64,000 bases of DNA from contig CANNAE010000001.1 of NCBI GenBank assembly GCA_947502505.1, positions 363,265 to 427,264 of the forward strand, read 5' to 3'. This stretch comes from an uncultured Planococcus sp. GTDB lineage: Bacteria; Bacillota; Bacilli; Bacillales_A; Planococcaceae. A model generated the notes under the pieces. The model made no database searches. It was not told the origin of the DNA and was given only the letters and a program-made list of their open reading frames with translations. Positions 51,109 to 60,800 of the stretch are shown in pieces (the first letter of the stretch is position 1; the number at the start of each line of letters is the position of its first letter). The position numbers were made by a program, and so were the translations under genes.

Positions 51109-52620
51109 TTGAATTCGAAGTCTAAATGGATGTTGTCCGGCGTTTCATCAATTCTCGCATTGTCTTTGCTAATGCCTACTGCACACGCAAACACTAGCAA
51201 GCTTGATGAATTGGAACAGGAGCAACAGCAAGTCCAAAAAGAACAGCAGAAATTGGAAAAAGAACGCAAAGAATTGGAAGAAAAAGAAGAAGACCTGAGC
51301 TCAGGCATCGAGAAGAAAGAAGGCGAGATCGAGAAAACGTCTTCGAAGCTTGACCGCATCGTTTCGGAAATCCAGCAATTGGATAAGAAAATGCAGGAAA
51401 CACAGTCTAAAATCGATACAGTACAAGCTGAAATCGACCAAACCAAAGAAGAAATCGATGAATTAAAAGAAGCGATCAAAGAGCTCGAACGCAAAATTGA
51501 CGAGCGTACAGAACTATTGAAAGAACGGGCGCGCGCCATACAAATGGGCGGAGGCTCGGTTGAGTACATAGATGTCCTATTGGGTGCCAATAGCTTTATC
51601 GACTTTATCGACCGTGTTTCAGCCGTCAATACATTAATTGAGGCTGATCGTGACATCATGCGTGAGCAAGCCGAGGACAAAAAAGAATTGGCTGCTAAAA
51701 AAGAAGCGGTTGAAACAATTCTTGCCAACCAGGAAGAACGCCGCGCAGAGCTTGTTTCATTAAAAGCTTCGCTGGATAGCCAAAAAGAAGAACAGGCAGG
51801 TTTGAAAAAACAAATGGAAGCAGAGCAAAAACGCTTAGCTTCAGAAAAAACCAATTTAGAAGCACAACACGAAGAAGCGCTTGAAGTCAGCGCTGAAGTG
51901 GAAAAACAAATCATGGGACAGCAAGCTCGCATGGCGAAATTGGCTAAGGAAGAAGAATCTGAACGTGCGCGCATCGCAGAAGCTGAGCGGAAAGCCGCAG
52001 CCGAAAAGGCAGCAGCAGAGAAAGCTGCAGCGGAACGGGCCGCAGCCGAAAAAGCAGCAGCGGAACGGGCAGCAGCCGAAAAAGCGGCAGCTGATAAAGC
52101 CGCAGCCGAAAAAGCAGCAAGTAAATCTTCATCAGCAAGTGCCAGCACTGCAAGCCCGGCACCAACGCCGACACCAGCACCGACACCAGCTCCTGTCGTC
52201 AAGCCAGCAGCAAACTTCGTGATGCCGGCATCCGGGCGCCATACATCAGGCTTTGGCGGACGTGACATCGGGGAAGGCGCTGAGACGCATTTGGGCTACG
52301 ATATCGCCAATACCGTAACAGGAACACCTATCGTGGCTTCAGCTGCTGGATATGTCTCCTACGCTGGATCAATGGGCGGTTACGGCAACGTCATCATCAT
52401 CAACCACTCGATTAATGGGCAGCCGTATGCAACAGTTTACGCTCACTTAAGTTCAATCGGAGTATCGGTTGGGCAAAAAGTGGATCAGCGCCAGTATATC
52501 GGCGGCATGGGTAGTACAGGCCGTTCGACAGGAACGCATGTGCATTTTGAAATCCACGTAGGATCTTGGAACGGGGCGCGCAGCAATGCTGTGAACCCAG
52601 CCAATTATCTTTCTTATTAA
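51109..52620 (+). CDS. FtsEX-linked peptidoglycan hydrolase with coiled coil and M23 domain
   Basis: A 503-residue exported protein. A signal peptide (about 1-28, ending AHA) precedes a long coiled coil (about 30-290). Residues about 290-345 form an Ala-rich linker with repeated KAAAE/RAAAE, followed by a Ser/Pro-Thr-rich hinge (PAPTPTPAPTPAP). The C-terminal M23 metallopeptidase (about 370-503) has HLGYDIAN (zinc His and Asp) and the final THVHFEIH. FtsEX-controlled hydrolases such as CwlO, PcsB and EnvC share the coiled-coil plus catalytic-domain plan. The start is a TTG at 51109 eight bases behind AAGGGGG. Its position right after ftsEX suggests it is their effector. Confidence 0.88.
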   Translation: MNSKSKWMLSGVSSILALSLLMPTAHANTSKLDELEQEQQQVQKEQQKLEKERKELEEKEEDLSSGIEKKEGEIEKTSSKLDRIVSEIQQLDKKMQETQSKIDTVQAEIDQTKEEIDELKEAIKELERKIDERTELLKERARAIQMGGGSVEYIDVLLGANSFIDFIDRVSAVNTLIEADRDIMREQAEDKKELAAKKEAVETILANQEERRAELVSLKASLDSQKEEQAGLKKQMEAEQKRLASEKTNLEAQHEEALEVSAEVEKQIMGQQARMAKLAKEEESERARIAEAERKAAAEKAAAEKAAAERAAAEKAAAERAAAEKAAADKAAAEKAASKSSSASASTASPAPTPTPAPTPAPVVKPAANFVMPASGRHTSGFGGRDIGEGAETHLGYDIANTVTGTPIVASAAGYVSYAGSMGGYGNVIIINHSINGQPYATVYAHLSSIGVSVGQKVDQRQYIGGMGSTGRSTGTHVHFEIHVGSWNGARSNAVNPANYLSY

Positions 52621-52623
52621 ACC

Positions 52624-52700
52624 GGAAAGCCGCCAAGGCCTTTCTTTCCGCTTCACAGCTTGTGAAGTTTCGGAAAGATGTCTTGGCGGTTTTTTTAATG
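52624..52700 (+). terminator. Long terminator after the M23 gene
   Basis: AAAGCCGCCAAG pairs with CTTGGCGGTTT, with further inner stems (TTCTTTCCG with CGGAAAGA, CTTCACA with TGTGAAG) and a T tract at the end. Confidence 0.9.
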
Positions 52701-52789
52701 AAAAAATTTATTGCGGTGCCATTGCGGTGAATATACTGGCTAGAGACAGTTCGTTTATCGTATGATGGAAACGGAATGGAGTGAAAAGA

Positions 52790-53380
52790 ATGTCGAAAAA
52801 AATGATCGGGCTCCTGATAGCCGCCATTCTGGTCATCATTCTAGCCGTATGGGCAGTCTTTGACAGCCAAAAAGAAGACCGTGCGCTGAATAAAATGGCG
52901 CTTGGCAGCACGGTCGATTTTTTGCCGACCGATGAAGGGCTGGCAAAAGGCGAGCTGGCTCCTGACTTCGAATTGACGACCTTAAAAGGCGAGGAAATGC
53001 GCTTGTCGGATTACCGGGGCAAAGCGGTCATCCTTAATTTTTGGGCGACATGGTGCCCGCCTTGCCGAGCAGAAATGCCGCATATGCAAACTTTCTATGA
53101 GAACCAACAGGATAAAGATGTCGAAGTGGTAGCTGTCAATTTGACGACAGAAGACCGCGGCATGACGGAAATTAAAAACTTTGTTGAAGAGTTCGGCTTG
53201 AGCTTTCCGATTCCGATGGATGTGGATGGAGATATTGGCGCGCTCTACCAAGCGTTTTCCATTCCGACTTCCTATATCATAGACAGAGAAGGCCGTATCT
53301 TGCATAAAATTGTCGGCCCGATGGATGAAGAAATGATGAATGGATTTATCGAAGAAATCAATGAGGGGGAATCACAATGA
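52790..53380 (+). CDS. Membrane-anchored thiol-disulfide oxidoreductase (ResA/TlpA-like)
   Basis: A 196-residue thioredoxin-fold protein facing the cell exterior. One N-terminal helix (about 6-24) anchors it. The domain has APDFELTTLKGEEMRLSDYRGK, the active site FWATWCPPCRAEMP and the cis-Pro loop FSIPTSYIIDREG. Relatives reduce haem-binding or other extracellular Cys residues. The ATG at 52790 is chosen (GGAGTG nine bases upstream; the GTG at 52781 lies inside that site). The stop overlaps the next gene by four bases. Confidence 0.88.
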   Translation: MSKKMIGLLIAAILVIILAVWAVFDSQKEDRALNKMALGSTVDFLPTDEGLAKGELAPDFELTTLKGEEMRLSDYRGKAVILNFWATWCPPCRAEMPHMQTFYENQQDKDVEVVAVNLTTEDRGMTEIKNFVEEFGLSFPIPMDVDGDIGALYQAFSIPTSYIIDREGRILHKIVGPMDEEMMNGFIEEINEGESQ

Positions 53381-54483
53381 CATCAATCGATACGAAATCT
53401 GTACACACAGCCGGCATGGAAGAGCGGACAATCCGCCCGAAAGTCATGCCAATCTACCAAACATCCGCCTTTTCTTTCTCTTCTTTAGAAGAGTTGGAAG
53501 GCTATTACGAAGGAAACGGAACTTATCTCTATACGCGGACAGCTAATCCGAACACGGATGCACTCGGCCAGACGGTCGCACAGCTAGAAGGTGCACCGAA
53601 AGGCGTTGCTGCCTCTTCCGGCATGTCAGCGATACTCGCAGGCATCCTGTCTGTTGCAGAAGCGGGAGACCATATCCTCGCCGCAGAGGATGTATACGGA
53701 GGAACTTTCCACTTGCTGAAGGAAGAATTGAGAAGGCTTGGCATTACGGTCCATTTCGCTGATTTCTCGGAAAGCGGAACGATTGAGCAGATTTTGGTCG
53801 ATTTCCCGGAAGTGAAATTGATGGTGAGCGAATCGATTACCAATCCTTTTTTGCGGATCGAAGACATCGAAGGGCTCGTCCAATTGAAAAATCAATACGG
53901 CGTTAAAGTGATGATCGATAATACATTCGCGACGCCTTATACGTTTACACCTTATACACAAGGCGTGGATTTGGTCGTACATAGCGCCACCAAGTACCTT
54001 GGCGGGCATAGTGATGTCACATCAGGCGTTTTGGTAGGCGATCCCGCTTTAATCGAAGAAGCCACAAAACGTGTCGTGAATCTCGGCATGAACTTAAGCC
54101 CTTTTGAAGCATGGCTAACGATACGCGGCATCAAGACCTTGGCGCTTCGTATGGAAAAGCAAAACGCCAATGCACAGGCGATTGCCGACTTCCTGCAAGA
54201 CAAGGCACGGGTGTGGTATCCGGGGAAGGGCGCGATTGTTTCATTTGAACTTCCTGAAACTGCCGACGTCTCAGCCTTCTTTTCTTCACTCGGCTGGATC
54301 AAGATCGTTCCGACTTTGGCTGGTGTCGAAACGACCGTCTCTTATCCATTCGGCACGTCTCACCGTGCATTATCCGCAGAAGAAAAAGCGCGGATCGGCG
54401 TGACTGAGCGCGTCGTCAGGCTTTCCGCCGGAATCGAGGGCATTGAAGATATCCTTGGGCAGCTGCAGCAGGCGTTTAACTGA
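53377..54483 (+). CDS. PLP-dependent transsulfuration enzyme (Cys/Met metabolism family)
   Basis: A 368-residue enzyme of the cystathionine gamma-synthase / cystathionine lyase / methionine gamma-lyase family. The PLP lysine is in VVHSATKYLGGHSD, the Tyr and Arg of the phosphate site are in YLYTRTANPN, and SSGMSAILAGILSV, MIDNTFATPY and the C-terminal VRLSAGIE are family marks. The reaction (synthase or lyase) cannot be decided by sight. Translation is coupled to the ResA-like gene by ATGA. I saw no S-box riboswitch before the operon. Confidence 0.87.
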   Translation: MTSIDTKSVHTAGMEERTIRPKVMPIYQTSAFSFSSLEELEGYYEGNGTYLYTRTANPNTDALGQTVAQLEGAPKGVAASSGMSAILAGILSVAEAGDHILAAEDVYGGTFHLLKEELRRLGITVHFADFSESGTIEQILVDFPEVKLMVSESITNPFLRIEDIEGLVQLKNQYGVKVMIDNTFATPYTFTPYTQGVDLVVHSATKYLGGHSDVTSGVLVGDPALIEEATKRVVNLGMNLSPFEAWLTIRGIKTLALRMEKQNANAQAIADFLQDKARVWYPGKGAIVSFELPETADVSAFFSSLGWIKIVPTLAGVETTVSYPFGTSHRALSAEEKARIGVTERVVRLSAGIEGIEDILGQLQQAFN

Positions 54484-54485
54484 TT

Positions 54486-54517
54486 GAAAAAGATGTAGGG
54501 CTATCCCTGCATCTTTG
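54486..54517 (+). terminator. Weak terminator after the transsulfuration gene
   Basis: AAGATGTAGGG and CCCTGCATCTT pair (one G-T) around CTAT, with only three T following. Confidence 0.55.
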
Positions 54518-54564
54518 GTACAATGGAAGATAAGTTCATTTAGCTTAAGGATGGTGTCAGTGGA

Positions 54565-55722
54565 GTGTTAACGGATTTTTTGATGGCGATTGCCATGTTT
54601 TTTCTTAACCCTGTTTTTTATGTCGCATTATTTGCTGCGACGATGCTTGGATATTTTCGCGTTAAAAAAGAACGCCGCATTTTCCGCACGCGGATCGTGT
54701 ATGGCGGAACAGAATTTAAACGCTTGCTGAAAGATGGCTGGTTGTATGCGTTAATCTTATCGGTCATCGTGGCTGCTGCCGGTTTGGCAGTGCCGATGGA
54801 ATGGTTGATTGCACTCAGCATCGTGAGCATTATCGTCATGCTGACAGGTTTTTACCACCTGGCTTCTTTCGTCTATTTGGCGGGAGCCGCAGCGCTGGTC
54901 GTCTGGTTGTTCGAAGCCAATGATTGGGTGATCAATCTAGGGTTCGCCGAAATGACGGGCAGGGGGCTTGCGGACGGCTGGCTCATTTCAGTCGCGTTGA
55001 TTGCAGGGCTTTTGCTATTCATCGAAAGCCGCATGGTCGAAAAGTCAGCTGCCGCTGCCGCTTCGCCGCGTTTGCATAAATCGGCTCGCGGATTGCGGGC
55101 CGCTGCCTATATTTCACGCCGCCTATGGCTGATACCGGCTGTTCTGGTCGTCCCTGGAGAAATGATTTCCGAATACGCACCGTACTGGCCACAGCTGCCG
55201 ATCGGGGAAACGGCCTTTTCATTCATTTTGTTCCCGCTTGTATTTGGTTTCCAAGGGCGCAGCAAACGCACGCTGCCTGTTTATTTGTATCCAAAAATCG
55301 CGAAATCGGTCGCTTGGTCAGCTGTGTTGACGATCGTCCTTGCCTTATTCGGTTTTCTTTGGCAGCCGATGGCGATTATCGCGCTGGCCGCCGGAGCATT
55401 GTTCCGTTTGGGAATTAGCTTGTATTATGCACAGAAAGAGCGCAGCGGGAATTACACCGTGACACCACAAGCACAAGGCGTCATGATCATCGACGTGCTT
55501 CCGGGATCTCCGGCAGAGAAGATGGGGCTTGTGCGCGGGGAAATCATCCGCAAAGTAAACGGCACAACCGTAACGAATGAAACAGAACTATACGAAGCGA
55601 TCCAGCTCAATGCAGCGCATTGCCGCCTGGAAGTAATCGATCATAACCTGGAAATGCGTTTGCGGCAGCATGTCGTCTTCCGCCATGACCATCACCGCCT
55701 GGGTCTCTTGATTGTCGAGTAA
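54565..55722 (+). CDS. minJ: MinJ-like division-site protein with PDZ domain
   Basis: A 385-residue protein with about eight helices in the first 290 residues and a C-terminal PDZ domain (about 292-385: VMIIDVLPGSPAEKMGLVRGEIIRKVNG and following strands, cut as landmark). MinJ bridges DivIVA and MinD to place the division septum. Size, topology and position between ftsEX and csbA match B. subtilis MinJ (YvjD). The GTG start at 54565 has a suboptimal AAGGATGG upstream; a later ATG at 54583 is possible. Confidence 0.85.
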   Translation: MLTDFLMAIAMFFLNPVFYVALFAATMLGYFRVKKERRIFRTRIVYGGTEFKRLLKDGWLYALILSVIVAAAGLAVPMEWLIALSIVSIIVMLTGFYHLASFVYLAGAAALVVWLFEANDWVINLGFAEMTGRGLADGWLISVALIAGLLLFIESRMVEKSAAAAASPRLHKSARGLRAAAYISRRLWLIPAVLVVPGEMISEYAPYWPQLPIGETAFSFILFPLVFGFQGRSKRTLPVYLYPKIAKSVAWSAVLTIVLALFGFLWQPMAIIALAAGALFRLGISLYYAQKERSGNYTVTPQAQGVMIIDVLPGSPAEKMGLVRGEIIRKVNGTTVTNETELYEAIQLNAAHCRLEVIDHNLEMRLRQHVVFRHDHHRLGLLIVE

Positions 55723-55734
55723 GGAGAGAAGAAT

Positions 55735-55992
55735 ATGGAGTCAATGGTGACTAAGTTTTTCCTATCGCTGTTTGTGCCCGGGCTTCTTGTTATCCTGTTT
55801 ACGCGCGTGACGTTCAACCATTATGTCGGCCTCATATTGACCGTGGCATTGATTGCCGCGGCCGTTTATGCCGGCTTCACACATACGTGGCTATTGTTTG
55901 TCGTCAACGCCGCTTCGTTAACAGCTGGTTTCTGGTATGCGAGCAATATGTATCATAAAAGAAAAAAAGCCGAAGCTCATGAAAATGAGTGA
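55735..55992 (+). CDS. csbA: CsbA small membrane protein
   Basis: An 85-residue protein with three hydrophobic segments (about 7-24, 28-46, 49-67) and a charged tail, matching CsbA: SLFVPGLLVILFTRVTFNHYVGLILTVALIAAAVYAGFTHTW is the family stretch, summarised by FVPGLLVILFTRVTF and YVGLILTVALIAA. In B. subtilis csbA is a sigma-B gene of unknown function; no clear sigma-B promoter is visible here. It lies 12 bases after minJ behind AAGGAGAG, and its last codons form part of a terminator. Confidence 0.88.
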   Translation: MESMVTKFFLSLFVPGLLVILFTRVTFNHYVGLILTVALIAAAVYAGFTHTWLLFVVNAASLTAGFWYASNMYHKRKKAEAHENE

Positions 55993-56003
55993 CGGCTTTT
56001 TTT
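55962..56003. terminator. Terminator overlapping the csbA 3' end
   Basis: AAAAAAAGCCG pairs with CGGCTTTTTTT, with an inner CTCAT/ATGAG stem. Its left arm is coding sequence of csbA, and it also serves azlD on the other strand. Confidence 0.9.
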
Positions 56004-56004
56004 C

Positions 56005-56313
56005 TTATCCGAACCAAAGTCCGTATACGGAGAGAATGGCAATGGTCCCGAGTACGACGAGGATAACGTTCGCCCCGGTAAACGCGATGGCAAATGCGGA
56101 TGCGGCCCCGATCACGCCGAACCAGACGTTTTCCTGTATAAAGAACACAGCCGGAAAAATCAATGCGCCGAGCACGGCATAAGGAATATTGCGCAAAACA
56201 TTCTGCACGGCTTCCGGTAATTCACGGCCTTCCAAAAAGGTTAACGGTATTGCACGTGGAATATATGTAACAACGGCCATTCCAAAAATCATCCACCAAA
56301 ACCAAGCACCCAT
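56005..56313 (-). CDS. azlD: Branched-chain amino acid exporter subunit AzlD
   Basis: A 102-residue membrane protein with four hydrophobic segments; YIPRAIPLTFLEGRELPEAVQNVLRNIPYAVLGALIFPAVF is the AzlD family stretch (landmarks YIPRAIP and IPYAVLGALIFPA). It partners AzlC to export branched-chain amino acids. Its start codon overlaps the azlC stop (TGATG), so the two are translationally coupled. Confidence 0.92.
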   Translation of the reverse strand: MGAWFWWMIFGMAVVTYIPRAIPLTFLEGRELPEAVQNVLRNIPYAVLGALIFPAVFFIQENVWFGVIGAASAFAIAFTGANVILVVLGTIAILSVYGLWFG

Positions 56314-57005
56314 CAGGCGGCAACTCCTTTCCGTGAAATCAGTTCAATGATGATCGCTGAAGCAAGCGTCGATACCATGATCGCCCAGCCAGTGGACAGC
56401 CAGCCGGTGAAATAGAACATCGAGTTGAAGAGTGCGGCAATCAACGCCAGGCTGACGACTTTCCTATTGCCTTTCATGGACGGCACGAGCAAGCCGACGA
56501 ACATCGCATAAAGCGCGATCGACATGGAAGCTTGCAAAAACGCAGGGAGGCTTGCGCCGATCAAATGGCCGAGAGAAGTGAACAGAACCCAGCTTCCGTA
56601 GGAAATAACGATGACGCCCGCGGCAAATGAGGTACGGATTTTGTCGCCCGGTTGAGTGGCTAGCACCGTAAACGTTTCATCGGTAATGCCGAACGCATAC
56701 AGCGCTTTTTTCCAGCGGGCGTCCGGCGCCATTTTTTCGTTCAATGCCGCCGTCATCAAAAAATGGCGGATGTTGACGATGAACGTATTGACGACTATGA
56801 GCACGGGGAGTACGCCGGCTGTGATAAGGGAAAGTGATATGTATTGGGCAGCGCCGGCAAAAACGAAGATACTCATGGCGGTCGCTTCAATGAGCGATAA
56901 GCCTGTCGTTTTGGCCAGCAGCCCGAAAGTCAGCGCGACCGGGAAATAGCCGATGGCAATGCTGGCGCCGGCTTTCAGCCCTGAAGAGAATCCGTGTTCT
57001 TGCAA
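56313..57005 (-). CDS. azlC: Branched-chain amino acid exporter subunit AzlC
   Basis: A 230-residue membrane protein with six to eight hydrophobic segments. Family marks are GASIAIGYFPVALTFGLLAK, SIFVFAGAAQYISLSLI and NIRHFLMTAALNEKM. It forms the large subunit with AzlD. The start is a TTG at 57005, nine bases behind AAAAGGAG; the open frame upstream to 57029 contains the site itself. Confidence 0.92.
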   Translation of the reverse strand: MQEHGFSSGLKAGASIAIGYFPVALTFGLLAKTTGLSLIEATAMSIFVFAGAAQYISLSLITAGVLPVLIVVNTFIVNIRHFLMTAALNEKMAPDARWKKALYAFGITDETFTVLATQPGDKIRTSFAAGVIVISYGSWVLFTSLGHLIGASLPAFLQASMSIALYAMFVGLLVPSMKGNRKVVSLALIAALFNSMFYFTGWLSTGWAIMVSTLASAIIIELISRKGVAA

Positions 57006-57147
57006 TTTATTCCGCTCCTTTTGCCGCAAGTATTTCTCTTTTCCAAAACGGGAGAAAGAGTGTAAAGTAATTATAATAGCATAGCATATTTTTTCCTGTT
57101 TTTAGATTCATTTTTGAAAAATCGCGCAATTAAAAAGGAATGAGCCC

Positions 57148-57780
57148 ATGTCGGATTTTTTTACTATGGAAAACATCGTCGAGTTGACACAATCTTACCG
57201 GGCATTCGGCCCGTTCATCGGATTTTTACTGCCATTCATTGAGTCGTTTTTGCCGTTTCTGCCGCTTTTCGTCTTCGTTTTCGCCAATGCGACAGCCTAT
57301 GGTTTATGGCTCGGTTTCCTATTATCTTGGGGCGGGGCCGTCGCCGGGTCGTATACGGTGTTTTTGCTGGTGCGCAAATTCGGGCAAGCGCGCTTCATGA
57401 AGTTCATGACACGCCACGAGAAAGTGGAGCGGCTCATTCATTGGGTAGAGCGCAATGGTTTCGGCCCTTTGTTCTTGCTGCTGTGTTTTCCGTTTACACC
57501 TTCTGCTCTGGTAAACTTGGTGGCAGGCTTATCGAATATCAGCCGCCATTATTATCTATTGACCTTGATGGCCGGGAAGTTTGTCATGGTCTTGACCATC
57601 TCTTATGTCGGCTATGACATCCGGGCATTATTCACCCAGCCGGTCCGAACGGGCATCGTGATCGCCGTGATCGTGCTGTTGTATGTGATCGGAAAAGTGT
57701 TGGAGAAGCGGCTCAACAAAAGAGTTGAAGCCGATTTCAAGAGAGCAAAGGAAGAACGTGAAAAAGAACGGCTATCTTAA
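57148..57780 (+). CDS. TVP38/TMEM64 (DedA-like) membrane protein
   Basis: A 210-residue protein with about five helices. The SNARE-associated family features are GFLLPFIESFLPFLPLFVFVFANA at the first helix, LSWGGAVAGSYTVFLLVRKFG, and the LLCFPFTPSALVNLVAGLSNIS re-entrant loop with its conserved Phe-Pro and Pro. Such proteins move or scramble lipids. The C-terminus is basic and charged. AAAAGGAATG precedes the ATG. The gene end overlaps a terminator. Confidence 0.87.
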   Translation: MSDFFTMENIVELTQSYRAFGPFIGFLLPFIESFLPFLPLFVFVFANATAYGLWLGFLLSWGGAVAGSYTVFLLVRKFGQARFMKFMTRHEKVERLIHWVERNGFGPLFLLLCFPFTPSALVNLVAGLSNISRHYYLLTLMAGKFVMVLTISYVGYDIRALFTQPVRTGIVIAVIVLLYVIGKVLEKRLNKRVEADFKRAKEEREKERLS

Positions 57781-57800
57781 CAGGAAAGTCGTTCTTTTTT
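57760..57800 (+). terminator. Terminator overlapping the TVP38 gene end
   Basis: AAAGAACG within the last codons pairs with CGTTCTTT, which is followed by T residues. Confidence 0.75.
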
Positions 57801-57853
57801 ATCGTTTATAGTATAATGAGAACAAACGTTCTTTTTGAAAAGGGGTGCATTAC

Positions 57854-60800
57854 ATGTCTTTACGCATTGTCTACGGGCGCGCCGGAACCGGAAAAACCCG
57901 TTTTGTGCAACAAGAAATTGCAGATAGTTTGAAGGATCAAGCGGATGGGGATCCAATATTTCTCATTGTCCCTGACCAAATGTCATTTTCTACGGAATAT
58001 CGATTGTCTGCATCATATGGCATGAATGGCATGATCCGTGCGCAGGCTGTCACTTTCAAGCGGCTGGCCTGGCGCGTCTTACAGGAAGTCGGCGGGATCA
58101 GCCGCAAGGAAATCGATACGTTCGGCTACCGCATGCTGATCCGCAGTTTGCTCGAGGAACATAAAGATGATTTTAATTTATTCAGGAGAGCGGCAGGCAA
58201 ACGCGGCTTCACTGACCAGATTGAACAATTGATCAAAGAATTTTCCCGTTATTGCATCGATTGCGATGAACTCGGCACCATCCGGTCATCCCTGGAAACA
58301 GCGGGAGCCCCAAGGACGCTGCAGGACAAGGCGGCGGACCTGGAGCTTATCCTGCTCGAGATCGACCGGAGGCTTGGCAAGGTGTTCGTGGATTCTGAAG
58401 GCCATCTAGGATTGTTGAGCGAGAAAATCCGCCACTCGGAAACGATCAAGCAGTCCGCTATTTATATCGACGGGTTCGTCAGCTTTACGGCACGTGAATT
58501 CCAGATCATCGAAGAATTGCTGAAATATGCTAAATCGGTAACGATTGTCTTGCCGATGGACGATGCCAGCAGCACGCAAGACGAACAGTCGTTGTTCTAC
58601 CAATCTGCCGTAACGGCAAGCCGTTTGACAGACCTTGCCGCATCGGAAGGCATCGAATTGGAACCGGAAGTATACATGCAAGAACCCAAACGCTTCATGA
58701 ATGAAGAACTTCTGCATGTCGAACGCTTTATCGAAACTTTCCCGGCACCTTCGATTCAAGGGCAAGGAGCCGTCGAATTGGTTGAAGCGTCCAACCGGCG
58801 CGCTGAAATCCATGAGCTTGCCCGGTCGATCCGCCAACAAGTGATGGATGGATGCCGCTATCACGATATAGCGGTGCTGTACCGCCAGCCGGAAGTGTAC
58901 GATGAATTGATCAATACCATTTTTCCGCAATACGAGATCCCGTATTTCATCAGCCAAAAAAAATCGATGCTCCATCATCCGTTGATCGAATTCAGCCGCT
59001 CTGCGCTCGAAGCGGTCATCGGCAACTATGCATATGAACCGATTTTCCGGGCATTGAAAACCGATTTATTCTTTCCGGAAGGCAATGTGGCCAAATGGCG
59101 GGAGCGTGGAGACCAGCTGGAAAATTTCGTGCTGGCCAATGGCATTTACGGCGAGCGCTGGTTTGATGACAAGCGTTGGGTCTATAAAAAATACCGCGGG
59201 CTCGAATTCCACTCAGGCATCCAGACAGATGAAGAACTGGCGCTCCAGATGGAATTGCAAACCGTCCGCGATGTAGTACGCGACCCGCTTGAGCGTTTGA
59301 AAACACGTCTCAGCGACTGCGTGACCGGCCGCGACTTTGCTACAGCGCTGTTCCAATTTGTCGAAGAGCTCGACGTCTATTCGAAAATCCAATTGCTGAA
59401 AGACAAGGAAGAGGCCGATCATCAATTGCTTGCCGCGACGGAACATGAGCAGGCGTGGAACCAATGGGTTGGCGTGCTGGACCAGTTTGTCCTGATGTTC
59501 GGAGACAAAGAATTGGACCTCCAAAGCGCAGCGCGTATTCTCGATGAAGGCTTTGAAACTTTGGAGTTCTCCCGCATTCCGCCATCGCTCGATCAAGTGA
59601 CGGTCGCCAAAATGGACTTGGCGCGTTTAATGGATATCCGCTCGGTCTTCATCATCGGCGCAACTGACGGCGTGTTGCCGCAGCGTATCGAACACGAAGG
59701 GCTCTTGACGGATGCTGAGCGCGAGTGGTTCCAAAAAATCGGGATCGAACTGGCGCCAAGTTCACGAATGCGGCTAATGGATGAAACATATATGGCCTAT
59801 CGCTCGTTTTCTTCCGCTTCTGAGCGGCTGAGTGTTTCTTATCCGATCGCGGACGAAGAAGGAAAAGCTTTATTGCCTTCTTTATACATTAGGAAAATCG
59901 CCGATTTGCTTCAGCTTGAGCCGAAATTGGCAGCAATCGGGCCGGAAGAGCTGCATGAGCCGGATGCCTTGGAGTACATCAGCCATCCACGCGCGACGCT
60001 TTCCCACCTGGCTGCCCAGATCAGGAGCGGCGAGCTTACCGGGCAGTGGCAGGCTGTGCTTGATTATTACCGGGAAGACCCGCTATGGTCATCGGTCATC
60101 CAACAAGTCTTCAAGCCCTTAAGCCACGCAAAGGCTGAAAAATTATCCGAAGAGATCGCTGAATCGCTTTACGGCGCACCGATTGCTTCAAGCGTCTCCC
60201 GCATCGAGACATACCATAGCTGCCATTTTGCCCATTATGCAGCGTATGGCTTGAAACTCGAAGAGCGCAGCCAGTACCGCTTGGCGGCGCCGGCAATGGG
60301 GGACTTGTTCCATGCCGCGATCAAATGGATCTCGGATGAAGTGATGCAGCTCGGCGTTTCCTGGTCGTCGTTGAGTAAAGAACAATGCGCAGACCTCGCC
60401 AAGCGGGCGATCGAGCAATTATCGCCTTATTTCGTCAACCAGATCCTATTGAGTTCGCATCGCTACCGGTATATCCAGTACAAGCTTGAAGGCATCATCC
60501 GCCAAACGGCATTCATGTTGAGCAAGCATGCACAAGTATCGGGATTCGTGCCGGTCGCCCTTGAAGTGGGCTTTGGCACGAAAGAAGCGATCCCGCCGCT
60601 CGACATCCCGCTTGAGCGCGGCCGCAAAATGAATGTCAGGGGGCGCATCGACCGCATCGATTCGACTGATATCGGCGGCAAGCCGTATTTGCGTGTCGTG
60701 GACTATAAATCGTCCAAGCAGGGGCTGGATTTAGGTGAGGTGTATCATGGCCTGGCGCTTCAGACCTTTACGTATTTGGACGTCGCATTGACACATTCCA

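Noticed and set aside
51012-52268. 418-codon minus-strand open frame opposite the M23 gene
   Set aside because: It mirrors the Ala/Glu-rich coiled coil as Ser/Ala-rich low complexity and has no credible start or domain.
52621-52789. S-box riboswitch before the ResA-transsulfuration operon
   Set aside because: The gap is taken up by the terminator of the previous gene; no S-box core elements are visible.
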